Source: an uncultured Bacilli bacterium
GTDB lineage: Bacteria > Bacillota_I > Bacilli_A > RF39 > UBA660
DNA length: 15,363 nucleotides
Direction of reading: 5' to 3'
NCBI GenBank assembly: GCA_944358495.1
Contig: CALVRF010000024.1
Coordinates: forward strand, 1-15,363
In this document: one piece after another, positions 1 through 6,720 of the stretch
Layout of the letters: each line of letters starts with the position of its first letter
Numbering within the stretch: position 1 is the stretch's first letter
Translations under genes and position numbers: made by a program
Notes under the pieces: generated by a model
Database searches by the model: none
What the model was told of the DNA's origin: nothing
The model's input: only the letters and a program-made list of their open reading frames with translations

Positions 1-416
1 CTAGCATCATATTTTTCCTCATATCCTGTGGTTTCATAATTAGAGCCACACCTTAAATAAGGCTCATAGGTAGTTTGGTCATCTGCTTTAGAAAAATTAA
101 CATAACCAGTACAAGTAATTTTATCATCTTCAGGGTCAATAATAGTTTGTATAATACCTTCAGTCTCTAAAGTTCTAACTGTTACATAATCATTATCACC
201 ATTTTCTAACGGTTTATAATAATAATTATCAGTATAATTTTTAGCCGAATTTATTAAAGACTCTTCAATTTCGTTATAAGTCATTTTAGTGGTATCATCA
301 CCACTAAATAAATCTTTAATTGTCTTATTATACATAACCATAGTAACCAATACCGCCAAACAAATTACAGCTAAAAATATAAAAACATCATTAATTCCTC
401 CACCACGTTCATTCAT
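1..416 (-). CDS. Membrane-anchored pilin-like exported protein (3' end outside window)
   Basis: The reading frame opens at an ATG at 416 and stays open to the left edge, giving 138 codons without a stop. A perfect AGGAGGT-type ribosome binding site lies just upstream, and the start overlaps the end of the NrtR-like gene by 8 bp, so translation is probably coupled. Residues 11-29 form a single hydrophobic membrane segment after a short glycine-rich start. The rest is hydrophilic and Asp/Asn/Tyr-rich, with two cysteines (102 and 123) about 20 residues apart, in a context (ITCTGYVNF ... YLRCGSNYETTGY) resembling the C-terminal domains of Gram-positive pseudopilin-like proteins. There is no canonical prepilin peptidase motif. 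I infer an exported, N-terminally anchored protein with a possible disulfide. The pilin assignment rests on pattern memory only, and the true C-terminus is not visible. Confidence 0.7.
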   Translation of the reverse strand, partial: MNERGGGINDVFIFLAVICLAVLVTMVMYNKTIKDLFSGDDTTKMTYNEIEESLINSAKNYTDNYYYKPLENGDNDYVTVRTLETEGIIQTIIDPEDDKITCTGYVNFSKADDQTTYEPYLRCGSNYETTGYEEKYDA

Positions 417-1047
417 GAAAATGACCTCCTCTATTAAACTTATAAAGTTTGCTAGGTCTACCATTAGTCCGAGCCATACCCCCAGTTTCTACTACAATAT
501 TTTCACTAATTAATTTCTTTCGAAAATTTCTGCGGTCCAATTCTTTTCCTAAAATTTTTTCAAAAAAATGTTGTAGTTCTGATAAAGTAAAATCATTAGG
601 AAATATACTAAACAAAATATCATTTTCATTTCTAATTATTTTACTCTTTATTTTCTTAATATTATCCCTAGCTATTTGTCCATGGTCATAAGCCATCTTT
701 GGTAACTCATCAATATCAAACCACTCTAAAACAGTATTACGTACAAATTCTTTAACTGTTAACGCCATAAAAGTAGCCGCAATAATACGTTCCTCTGGGT
801 CTCTATCCAAATTACTAAAAGTTAAGCCTTCTTCAAGATATATACTAGGTAAATTTGTGGCCCTTAAAACCACTTTAGAAGCACATTCTTCTAAAGTATC
901 TTCTGTAGACAAAACATCACCAGGAAGTAGCCAATAATTTTGATAAGGTTCATTCTTCTTTTGCTTTAATAAAATTTTTAAAGTATCACCGTCAACAGCA
1001 TAAATGCTTACCAACGTTTCAATAATATTATAATATGATTTTGCCAT
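409..1047 (-). CDS. NrtR-like transcriptional regulator (degenerate Nudix domain plus winged helix)
   Basis: The 212-residue protein has a Nudix-fold N-terminal half (about 8-135) and a C-terminal winged-helix half (about 150-206), with the characteristic segments NDFTLSELQHFFEKIL, DRRNFRKKL and GRPSKLYKF. This is the architecture of NrtR-family repressors, where the Nudix domain senses a ligand such as ADP-ribose and the C-terminal domain binds DNA. The Nudix box begins at Gly43 with the first glutamate correctly placed at 49, but the REUxEE core is replaced by SKVVLRA around 57-63. Catalysis is therefore unlikely and a sensor role more likely. The gene starts 2 bp after the preceding 147-aa gene, with an AAGGA ribosome site, and its stop overlaps the next gene. 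No NAD-synthesis gene is in view, so the NAD-control role known for NrtR is not supported locally. Confidence 0.85.
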   Translation of the reverse strand: MAKSYYNIIETLVSIYAVDGDTLKILLKQKKNEPYQNYWLLPGDVLSTEDTLEECASKVVLRATNLPSIYLEEGLTFSNLDRDPEERIIAATFMALTVKEFVRNTVLEWFDIDELPKMAYDHGQIARDNIKKIKSKIIRNENDILFSIFPNDFTLSELQHFFEKILGKELDRRNFRKKLISENIVVETGGMARTNGRPSKLYKFNRGGHFHE

Positions 1048-1049
1048 CT

Positions 1050-1493
1050 TTAATTATCCTTATTCTCAAATTCATATAATTTAGCAAACGCTAAAAAAAC
1101 ACTTTTATTATTCTTAATTAAACTCATTAGCCCAAGATAATCGTGTTGTTCAAGCCCCACCAAAACCTCATCTTTTAACTTTGGCTTTTTAATGATTTTA
1201 ATAAGCTCACTATAATCATGATGATTAAAAGCATTTTTTACAATAACAAATATAATTAAAGGATAATCGTATTCTTTTTGAAAATAATCATCTAATAATT
1301 GGATTTGATCACGATAATCATTGTCATTCGTAATATATTCGTATTTTTTACTATAAATTGCTGTAATTAACTTGATAATATCATTCTTAAGATAATGCTG
1401 CTTTTGAACCATATATTTAATAGCCTCATCGACCACATCATATAAAGAATTAGAAAGCTCGCCTTTTAGTCTTGTGTTTACATATGTGTCCAT
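1050..1493 (-). CDS. Hypothetical protein, 147 aa, first gene of the NrtR-like operon
   Basis: I do not recognise this protein. It is soluble in appearance, rich in Lys, Tyr, Asp and Ile, and predicted by eye to be mainly alpha-helical, with no signal peptide, membrane segment or cysteine motif. The start ATG at 1493 has a good AAAGGTGG ribosome site and follows a consensus promoter (1520-1549), so it is the first gene of a short operon. Its stop lies 2 bp before the NrtR-like regulator, which suggests that the two are co-expressed and perhaps functionally tied, for example as a small partner or target of the regulator. That link is inference from spacing only. The upstream ribosome site and the tight packing argue for a real gene. 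Confidence 0.75.
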   Translation of the reverse strand: MDTYVNTRLKGELSNSLYDVVDEAIKYMVQKQHYLKNDIIKLITAIYSKKYEYITNDNDYRDQIQLLDDYFQKEYDYPLIIFVIVKNAFNHHDYSELIKIIKKPKLKDEVLVGLEQHDYLGLMSLIKNNKSVFLAFAKLYEFENKDN

Positions 1494-1519
1494 ATTATTC
1501 CCACCTTTTATTCCATTCG

Positions 1520-1549
1520 ATTATAACACTTTTAAAGTATTTTAGTCAA
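1520..1549 (-). promoter_or_regulatory. Sigma-A type promoter for the 147-aa/NrtR-like/pilin-like operon
   Basis: On the minus strand a TTGACT -35 box (1549-1544) and a perfect TATAAT -10 box (1525-1520) are separated by 18 bp, about 26 bp upstream of the start at 1493. The -35 box sits directly beyond the terminator of the preceding DUF1700 gene, so the three genes form an independent transcription unit. Confidence 0.8.
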
Positions 1550-1551
1550 CG

Positions 1552-1574
1552 AAAAAAAGACGGAAAACGTCTTT
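1552..1574 (-). terminator. Rho-independent terminator after the DUF1700 gene
   Basis: On the minus strand a 7-bp stem AAAGACG/CGTCTTT with a 5-nt loop is followed by a run of Ts. The upstream arm overlaps the TAA stop of the DUF1700 gene (1573-1575). Confidence 0.85.
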
Positions 1575-3012
1575 AAATCATTTTTATCATATCAAGGGTT
1601 TTCGCATTCGCTATTATTTCTATCTTAACATTATAAATTGCCCCATAATTATAAACTTTATTATCTTTTAAATTTTCAATAAATTCATGATAAACATATT
1701 TAGTTTCATCAAAATCATTGATATCATTAAACATCACATTAACAAGATGATATGTTTTTTCTATACATTCACCCGTATCATTAGTAACGTCCTCATAATA
1801 ATTCGCACAATCAATAATATCATTTTCACTAAATTCTAAATTTTGGTATTTTTGACTATAAGTAACTTTAATTGTAAATTGACCATCAACCATCGAATTA
1901 TCAACCGTTTTTAAAGTATCACCATAATGACCATATTCAATTAATACATCTTTATCAGTATTAAATGTTTGTTCCTTAGTATCGCGTTTAACTGTCGTCG
2001 GTGCCTTATCAATATAATCAATATTCATCACCATATCAGCAAATAAAATGCCACCAGTAACCATCATAATAATACTAACAATAAATGGAATAATACTAGC
2101 CTTACCCTTGCCAAATAATAAACTAATTAACATTTTAATTAAATAAGTAAATAATAAGACTAGGCCAGCCAAGAAAATAATTGCCCCTAATAAATTAATA
2201 CCTTTAATAAAATAAACAATTGATACAATTAGTCCAAATACTGATAAAGCATCAAAAATAATAAACGGAATAATTACATAAATAATAACTAAGATTTTTA
2301 CAATTAATAAACAAATTTCACCTAATGAAGTTCCATTATTTTTTTTTTGTTTTGGTGTTTTTTTTACAGTTTTAACTCTCTCGTTATTTTTATCATCTTT
2401 ACTACTTTCACTATCAATATTTTCTCTAATCACTTCCTTTGAATCATCGCTAGAAAAATACTTTTTAAACATAGCAATCACAATAAGTACACAAATGATT
2501 ATATAAATAATGAGTAACAACAAATTCCAAACTCCGCTAAGCAAACTAGCTGCCGGTTCAAAAGTAGAACCAAACAAAGATTCACCTAAACCAGAAAATA
2601 ACTCAAACACTCCTTTTAAAATTAAAGCTGCAACTAAAACCACAAAAATTTTGATAATTATTTCAAAGATAAACTCTAAATTAATTTCATTATTGTTTCT
2701 CTTAAATTTATCTGCTAAATTGCGTGAAAAATCGGCAATTTTACCCGCCCCCTGTTTAATTAATTCTTCACTTTTTTGTGTAAAACTTTCTTCTTTCTCG
2801 TCAAAATCAGGATTAATTTTATACGCTTTTAAAATTTCTTTGACCAAATCATCTATATCACCAAAATCTTTAACGGCATCTTCTTCACTTTGCCCTTGTT
2901 TCACCTTTTCGTTAATTGTATCAGTATACTCACTTAAAATGTCTTGTCTTTCCGACTCCTCTAAAACGGCTAATTTCTTGGCCAAGCTATCTAAAAAGGC
3001 TTTTTTAGTCAT
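1573..3012 (-). CDS. DUF1700-family multi-pass membrane protein paired with PadR
   Basis: The N-terminal 65-70 residues (TKKAFLDSLAKKL ... AVKDFGDIDDLVKEILKAY) match the cytosolic DUF1700 region that typically accompanies PadR regulators. About six hydrophobic segments follow, near residues 112-139, 160-182, 233-253, 255-272, 274-297 and 305-330. A Lys/Ser-rich cytosolic loop lies around 187-230, and an extracytoplasmic C-terminal domain of about 145 residues contains two cysteines. I chose ATG 3012, with AAAGGAG 10 nt upstream. The in-frame GTG at 3021 lies only 1 nt from that ribosome site. The gene overlaps the padR stop by 8 bp, so it is co-transcribed and probably translationally coupled. 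The precise function is unknown. PadR/DUF1700 pairs are commonly involved in envelope or stress responses, and here I infer a membrane partner of the regulator. Confidence 0.85.
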   Translation of the reverse strand: MTKKAFLDSLAKKLAVLEESERQDILSEYTDTINEKVKQGQSEEDAVKDFGDIDDLVKEILKAYKINPDFDEKEESFTQKSEELIKQGAGKIADFSRNLADKFKRNNNEINLEFIFEIIIKIFVVLVAALILKGVFELFSGLGESLFGSTFEPAASLLSGVWNLLLLIIYIIICVLIVIAMFKKYFSSDDSKEVIRENIDSESSKDDKNNERVKTVKKTPKQKKNNGTSLGEICLLIVKILVIIYVIIPFIIFDALSVFGLIVSIVYFIKGINLLGAIIFLAGLVLLFTYLIKMLISLLFGKGKASIIPFIVSIIMMVTGGILFADMVMNIDYIDKAPTTVKRDTKEQTFNTDKDVLIEYGHYGDTLKTVDNSMVDGQFTIKVTYSQKYQNLEFSENDIIDCANYYEDVTNDTGECIEKTYHLVNVMFNDINDFDETKYVYHEFIENLKDNKVYNYGAIYNVKIEIIANAKTLDMIKMI

Positions 3013-3328
3013 TCTTGTCACACTCCTTTATAAAATTATTTACTGAACTAGAAAACTCTTTCCATGTTTTTTCTAATTCTTCAACTTTTTTCTTACCTAG
3101 TACCGTTATTTGATAATATTTTCTTGACGGCCCTTCAGTAGATTCTACTAAATAAGTATCGAAATATTTTTCGTTAGTCAGTCTTTTTAATAAAGGATAA
3201 ATCGTTCCTTCATTAACTGGGACAACTTTAGAAACCTCTAAAATAAGTTCATAGCCATACATATCTCTTTTACTTACAGATAATAAAACAATAAGCTCTA
3301 AAACCCCTTTCTTAAATTGCGAGTTCAT
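3005..3328 (-). CDS. PadR-family transcriptional regulator
   Basis: The 107-residue protein is a compact winged-helix PadR protein. The N-terminal part contains FKKGVLELIVLLSV and MYGYELILEV, the recognition region has the hallmark GTIYPLLKRL (about 41-50), and the wing has GPSRKYYQIT. A C-terminal helix (about 80-105) would form the dimer interface, and the length fits the short PadR subfamily 2. The gene has its own consensus promoter placed within an inverted repeat, consistent with the autorepression common in this family. It is followed with overlap by the DUF1700 membrane protein, its likely co-regulated partner. The inducing signal cannot be read from the sequence. Confidence 0.93.
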   Translation of the reverse strand: MNSQFKKGVLELIVLLSVSKRDMYGYELILEVSKVVPVNEGTIYPLLKRLTNEKYFDTYLVESTEGPSRKYYQITVLGKKKVEELEKTWKEFSSSVNNFIKECDKND

Positions 3329-3350
3329 ATATCACCTCTTTTTCATCACT

Positions 3351-3379
3351 ATTGTATACCCACTACTTTGTATTGTCAA
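3351..3379 (-). promoter_or_regulatory. Sigma-A type promoter of padR-DUF1700
   Basis: On the minus strand a perfect TTGACA -35 box (3379-3374), a 17-bp spacer and a TACAAT -10 box (3356-3351) lie about 22 bp upstream of the padR start. Confidence 0.85.
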
Positions 3380-3401
3380 GTACTAAAATATAAAAAGTAG
3401 T
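3362..3401. promoter_or_regulatory. Candidate PadR operator: inverted repeat around the -35 box
   Basis: Arms ACTACTTT (3362-3369) and AAAGTAGT (3394-3401) are separated by 24 bp and enclose the -35 box of padR. A further AGTACT palindrome (3379-3384) lies inside. The position would let a bound dimer block RNA polymerase. Operator function is inferred from position and symmetry, not from a known consensus. Confidence 0.45.
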
Positions 3402-3436
3402 ATTTTTTTATATTTTATGACTGATAATAACAAATA

Positions 3437-3474
3437 TACAAAAAGAATCTAATTTTTATATAACTAGATTCTTA
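3437..3474 (-). terminator. Rho-independent terminator of the dNK-alaS-APH operon
   Basis: On the minus strand a 9-bp stem AAGAATCTA/TAGATTCTT with a 13-nt loop is followed by a T run. The upstream arm overlaps the phosphotransferase stop codon (3472-3474). It separates the alaS operon from padR. Confidence 0.8.
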
Positions 3475-4359
3475 TATATTAAATAAACTTCTACTTTCAA
3501 TCAAATTGTTAATAATTTTTTTTAAAAATTGTAAATAAAGTATATTATCAGATTTTCGATTCATTAAATAAAAATGTAAACTTCCATTAATTAAACACCA
3601 TTTTAAATAAGTAAAATTAAAATCATTCTCGGATTTATAACCATCTAAAAATGCCTTCCATTCCTCTTTACTTTTCATAAATTTTTGTGTTGGTCTTACA
3701 ATTAAACTCCAAGCAATATCCTGCTCTTTAAAGCCTAGACCAGCATACTCCCAATCCAAAACTCCTGTAACCTTAAAATTTTCAAATAAAACATTTCCAT
3801 AATGAAAATCTCCATGAATAAACGTGTCATAACTAATATTTTGTGGTCTAGATTTTTTTAAAAAATCAATTATAGACAAAGCCCATTTATCAATGTTTTC
3901 ATAATTATCAATGCATGGCACATCATTAATTTGCCTTATAAAAGCTTTATCACCTTTTATCTTAATCTTATGAATTTGCCCCAACATTTTACCATAATTA
4001 TATAAATACTTTAGTCTATCATCAAAAGAAATATCATTAATAAAATCAGATAGTTTTTCACCGGCCCTTTTAGTTAAAACAATATAAGTATAATCACCAT
4101 AACTTCCACTTTCTAAAACTTTAGGTACTGGCAAAATATTACTAATCTTATTTAAAACTTTAATTTCACCTTGAAAATTAGCAAATTTACCTCTTTCACT
4201 TTTGACAAAGAAAGAAAGCTCCTTACCATGATATTTACCTAAACACTGCCAAACATCATTACCTGCCGGAGGATAACTAATCACCTTTTCCAAAATAACT
4301 TCTTTTAAAGGTAGTTTCCAAACGTCTACTATACTTTCGCGCCATTTTTCATATATCAT
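3472..4359 (-). CDS. APH/choline-kinase-fold phosphotransferase
   Basis: The 295-residue protein has the core of the aminoglycoside phosphotransferase superfamily. It shows a candidate ATP-lysine in SFFVKSERG (about Lys53), a following Glu near 65, the catalytic loop HGDFHYGNV (182-190, catalytic Asp184) and the metal-binding DWE (202-204). The family includes antibiotic kinases, choline and homoserine kinases and many metabolite kinases. The substrate cannot be assigned, and clear resistance signatures are not evident. The start ATG at 4359 lies 3 nt after the alaS stop. No strong ribosome site is visible (only a weak GAG-containing stretch), so translation probably depends on coupling to alaS. 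The gene is the last of the alanine T-box operon and is followed by a terminator, so its expression should follow charged tRNA-Ala levels. Whether it has any role in translation is open. Confidence 0.85.
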   Translation of the reverse strand: MIYEKWRESIVDVWKLPLKEVILEKVISYPPAGNDVWQCLGKYHGKELSFFVKSERGKFANFQGEIKVLNKISNILPVPKVLESGSYGDYTYIVLTKRAGEKLSDFINDISFDDRLKYLYNYGKMLGQIHKIKIKGDKAFIRQINDVPCIDNYENIDKWALSIIDFLKKSRPQNISYDTFIHGDFHYGNVLFENFKVTGVLDWEYAGLGFKEQDIAWSLIVRPTQKFMKSKEEWKAFLDGYKSENDFNFTYLKWCLINGSLHFYLMNRKSDNILYLQFLKKIINNLIESRSLFNI

Positions 4360-4362
4360 AAA

Positions 4363-6120
4363 CTACTCTAAAATCGCCTTAATTCTTCTAACACCCGCAC
4401 TACTAGATTCTTCTTTCTTAATTTTAAAATGCCCTAGCTCTTTGGTGTTATTAACATGTGGTCCGCCACATAATTCCTTTGAAATATCCCCAATTGAATA
4501 AACTGTAACCTCGTCAGGATATTTTTCGATAAACATACATTCTGCACCTGATTTAAGTGCTTCATCTTTACTCATTATTTGCTTAGTAACCTCTAAACCT
4601 TCATTTATCCATTTATTAACTAAATCTTCCGTTTGTTTTTTCTCATCATCAGTTAATTTATGATCACAAGAAAAATCAAAACGCATTCTTTCAGCTGTAA
4701 TATTACTTCCCATTTGATGTACATCATTACCAACAACTTTTTTTAACGCCGCATTTAATAAATGAGTCGCCGTATGATATTTGGTTTCCATAATTCCATC
4801 ACCAGCCAAACCACCTTTAAACTTTCCGGCTGAAGCAGTGCGTGACTTTTCTTGATGTTCTTTAAATTTTTCTTTAAAGCCATTTTTATCAACTAATAAG
4901 CCATTTTCCATTGCTAACTCCTCCGTTAACTCAATCGGAAAACCGTAAGTATCATATAGTTTAAATGCTAAATCTTTATTGATGGTTTTCCCATCTAAAC
5001 TATTCTTAATCTTTTCAAATTCCCTTAAACCTTTTTCTAAAGTTCGATTAAATTTAACTTTTTCATCTTTTAAAACTTTTAAAATAACTTCTTTATTACG
5101 CTCCAGTTCATTATAGTATTTAGCATATTGATTAATAATCATCAATGCTAATTCCTGCTCAAAATCACTATTAATATCTACATCAAGCATTTTTGCATAC
5201 CTAATCAACCTTCTAATTAATCTCCTTAAAATATATCCTTGATCAGTATTAGAAGGTTTAATCCCAGCATCATCACCACTAATCATTACAATGGCTCTAA
5301 TATGGTCAGCAGTAATTCGCATCGCCTTAGTATAACGTTCGTCATAATAAGATTTACCTGTAATTTCTTCAATTTTACTTATAATATCTTTCCAAATAGA
5401 CGTTTCATAATTATCATTTTTTCCCTCTAAAACCGCTGTTATTCTTTCCACACCCATGCCAGTATCGACATTTTTTTGACTAAGTTCACTAATACTTCCA
5501 TTTTCATCCATATAATATTGCATAAAAACATTATTCCAAATTTCTACCCATCTATCATCATTAGGATCGTGTTTTTCCGGCACTTCTTCGTCACTAGCCC
5601 AATAAAATATCTCGGTATCAGTCCCACAAGGGCCACTACTACCAGCAATCCAAAAGTTATCATCACGTCCTAAATAACTAATTTTATTTTCACTAATCCC
5701 TAAACTCTTCCAAATATTAGCCGACTCTTCATCACGCGGAATATTATCCTCACCCTCAAAAACCGTAACTGCTAATTTTTCTTTCGGAATATTAAATTTA
5801 GTGGTTAATAACTCAAAACTCCAAGTAATAGATTCTTTTTTAAAATAATCTCCAAGTGACCAATTGCCTAACATTTCAAAAAACGTATGATGAGTTGTAT
5901 CCCCAATTTCATCTAAATCATTGGTTCTAAAACATTTTTGAACATCAACTAATCTTTTACCTTCTGGATGCTTTTCACCTAATAAATAAGGTACCAAAGG
6001 TTGCATACCAGCCGTAATAAATAAACTAGTTGGATCATTTTCAGGTATTACCCCACTACTAGGAATATATTTATGCCCTCTTTCTTCAAAAAATTTAATA
6101 TATGTATCTTTAATATTCAT
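4363..6120 (-). CDS. alaS: Alanyl-tRNA synthetase, short form lacking the C-Ala domain
   Basis: This enzyme charges tRNA-Ala with alanine. Class II motif 2 is seen at FRTNDLDEIG (64-73) and THHTFFEMLGNWS (76-88), and motif 3 at DTGMGVER (219-226). The tRNA-recognition helices follow (about 290-380). The editing domain, which hydrolyses mischarged Ser/Gly-tRNA, carries zinc-ligand motifs HTATH (449-453) and CGGPH (551-555); most relatives have CGGTH. The protein ends right after SSSAGVRRIKAILE at 585 residues, whereas usual bacterial AlaRS has about 870-880, so the oligomerisation/C-Ala (DHHA1) domain is absent. The stop is followed at once by the next gene, with no trace of a broken remainder, so this is a natural short form. 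ATG 6120 has a GAGGAGGT ribosome site and overlaps the upstream kinase gene by 11 bp. It is controlled by the alanine T-box at 6682-6872. Confidence 0.97.
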   Translation of the reverse strand: MNIKDTYIKFFEERGHKYIPSSGVIPENDPTSLFITAGMQPLVPYLLGEKHPEGKRLVDVQKCFRTNDLDEIGDTTHHTFFEMLGNWSLGDYFKKESITWSFELLTTKFNIPKEKLAVTVFEGEDNIPRDEESANIWKSLGISENKISYLGRDDNFWIAGSSGPCGTDTEIFYWASDEEVPEKHDPNDDRWVEIWNNVFMQYYMDENGSISELSQKNVDTGMGVERITAVLEGKNDNYETSIWKDIISKIEEITGKSYYDERYTKAMRITADHIRAIVMISGDDAGIKPSNTDQGYILRRLIRRLIRYAKMLDVDINSDFEQELALMIINQYAKYYNELERNKEVILKVLKDEKVKFNRTLEKGLREFEKIKNSLDGKTINKDLAFKLYDTYGFPIELTEELAMENGLLVDKNGFKEKFKEHQEKSRTASAGKFKGGLAGDGIMETKYHTATHLLNAALKKVVGNDVHQMGSNITAERMRFDFSCDHKLTDDEKKQTEDLVNKWINEGLEVTKQIMSKDEALKSGAECMFIEKYPDEVTVYSIGDISKELCGGPHVNNTKELGHFKIKKEESSSAGVRRIKAILE

Positions 6121-6661
6121 GCTCTACCTCCTCTATCATTTTCATAACCCTAGATTTCAAAGCTGAAATATCGCCATCATTAATAAATAAATAATCATAA
6201 CTTTGGTAATCTTCTAAAGAATGCTCTGTAATATGATCCTTTTGCTTTTTTGTTAAATTATTTTCAAAATTTGGTCTTTCCATTTTAATAATCGCTACGT
6301 TTTTAAACATCTTTTTCGGAATATCTAACTCATTAGGAAACCTAGCTCCAGAAATAATAATTACATCAAAGAAATATTTATAAACCATAATATCTTCACA
6401 AATACGGTTAATAAAGAAATCTTCATTAATTTGCTTACGAACAATATCCGTTCCAATAATATCTAATAAATCACGCGGTTTAGTTTCATCATTTCCATCC
6501 CAGTTAGTAATTTTCATCGCATAATTTTTTATATAATCTGAAAAGCCAAACTGCACTACCATTTTTCCTTGCTTTTCATAATAATCAGTAAGTACTTTAG
6601 CAACCGTATCTTTACCAGTCCTTGCTTTCCCAGCTAATAAAAATATTTTTGAATCTTTCAT
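6110..6661 (-). CDS. P-loop (deoxy)nucleoside monophosphate kinase-like protein
   Basis: The 183-residue protein starts with a beta strand and a Walker A loop (GKARTGKDT, about 11-19) typical of the NMP/dNMP kinase superfamily. It carries further conserved-looking elements: GFSDYIKNYA, RDLLDIIGTDIVR, the strand VIIISGARFPNE, and EHSLEDY near the C-terminus. This layout resembles phage- and Firmicutes-type deoxynucleoside monophosphate kinases, which phosphorylate dNMPs with ATP, but the substrate cannot be read out. A GGAGG ribosome site precedes ATG 6661. It is the first gene after the alanine T-box and overlaps alaS by 11 bp, so it should be induced together with alaS on alanine starvation. 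The pairing is unexpected for a nucleotide kinase. An alternative is a tRNA- or nucleotide-modifying kinase of related fold. Confidence 0.75.
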   Translation of the reverse strand: MKDSKIFLLAGKARTGKDTVAKVLTDYYEKQGKMVVQFGFSDYIKNYAMKITNWDGNDETKPRDLLDIIGTDIVRKQINEDFFINRICEDIMVYKYFFDVIIISGARFPNELDIPKKMFKNVAIIKMERPNFENNLTKKQKDHITEHSLEDYQSYDYLFINDGDISALKSRVMKMIEEVEHEY

Positions 6662-6681
6662 TTTTATCCTCCATATTAAAG

Positions 6682-6720
6682 AAAAACCACGGGCATTTTC
6701 TAGGAACGAAAAGCCGTGGT
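6682..6720 (-). terminator. T-box regulated terminator hairpin
   Basis: On the minus strand ACCACGG pairs with CCGTGGT, with an inner TTTTC/GAAAA helix, and a TTTTT tract follows. The upstream arm is shared with the T-box sequence, which is how the antiterminator competes with it. It probably also ends transcripts arriving from frr and the AI-2E gene. Confidence 0.9.

Noticed and set aside
409..411. Possible mycoplasma genetic code 4 (TGA = Trp) because of AT-richness and some Mollicutes-like features
   Set aside because: TGA ends the NrtR-like gene and hrcA at the expected lengths, and Trp is written TGG throughout.
289..691. Plus-strand open frames opposite the NrtR-like and pilin-like genes
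   Set aside because: They have no ribosome site and overlap genes with clear domains and start signals on the other strand.
2510..3046. A 178-codon open frame on the plus strand
   Set aside because: It lies fully antisense to the DUF1700 gene and the padR end, has low-complexity Ser/Lys-rich composition and no ribosome site. It is a shadow of AT-rich coding sequence.
3472..4359. Aminoglycoside resistance gene
   Set aside because: Only the general APH catalytic motifs are present. Operon context and the lack of a mobile element argue against a dedicated resistance gene.
4363..4365. Frameshift or truncation explaining the short alaS
   Set aside because: The next gene starts 3 bp later with its own intact domain, and no C-Ala remnant is seen in any frame, so the short length is genuine.
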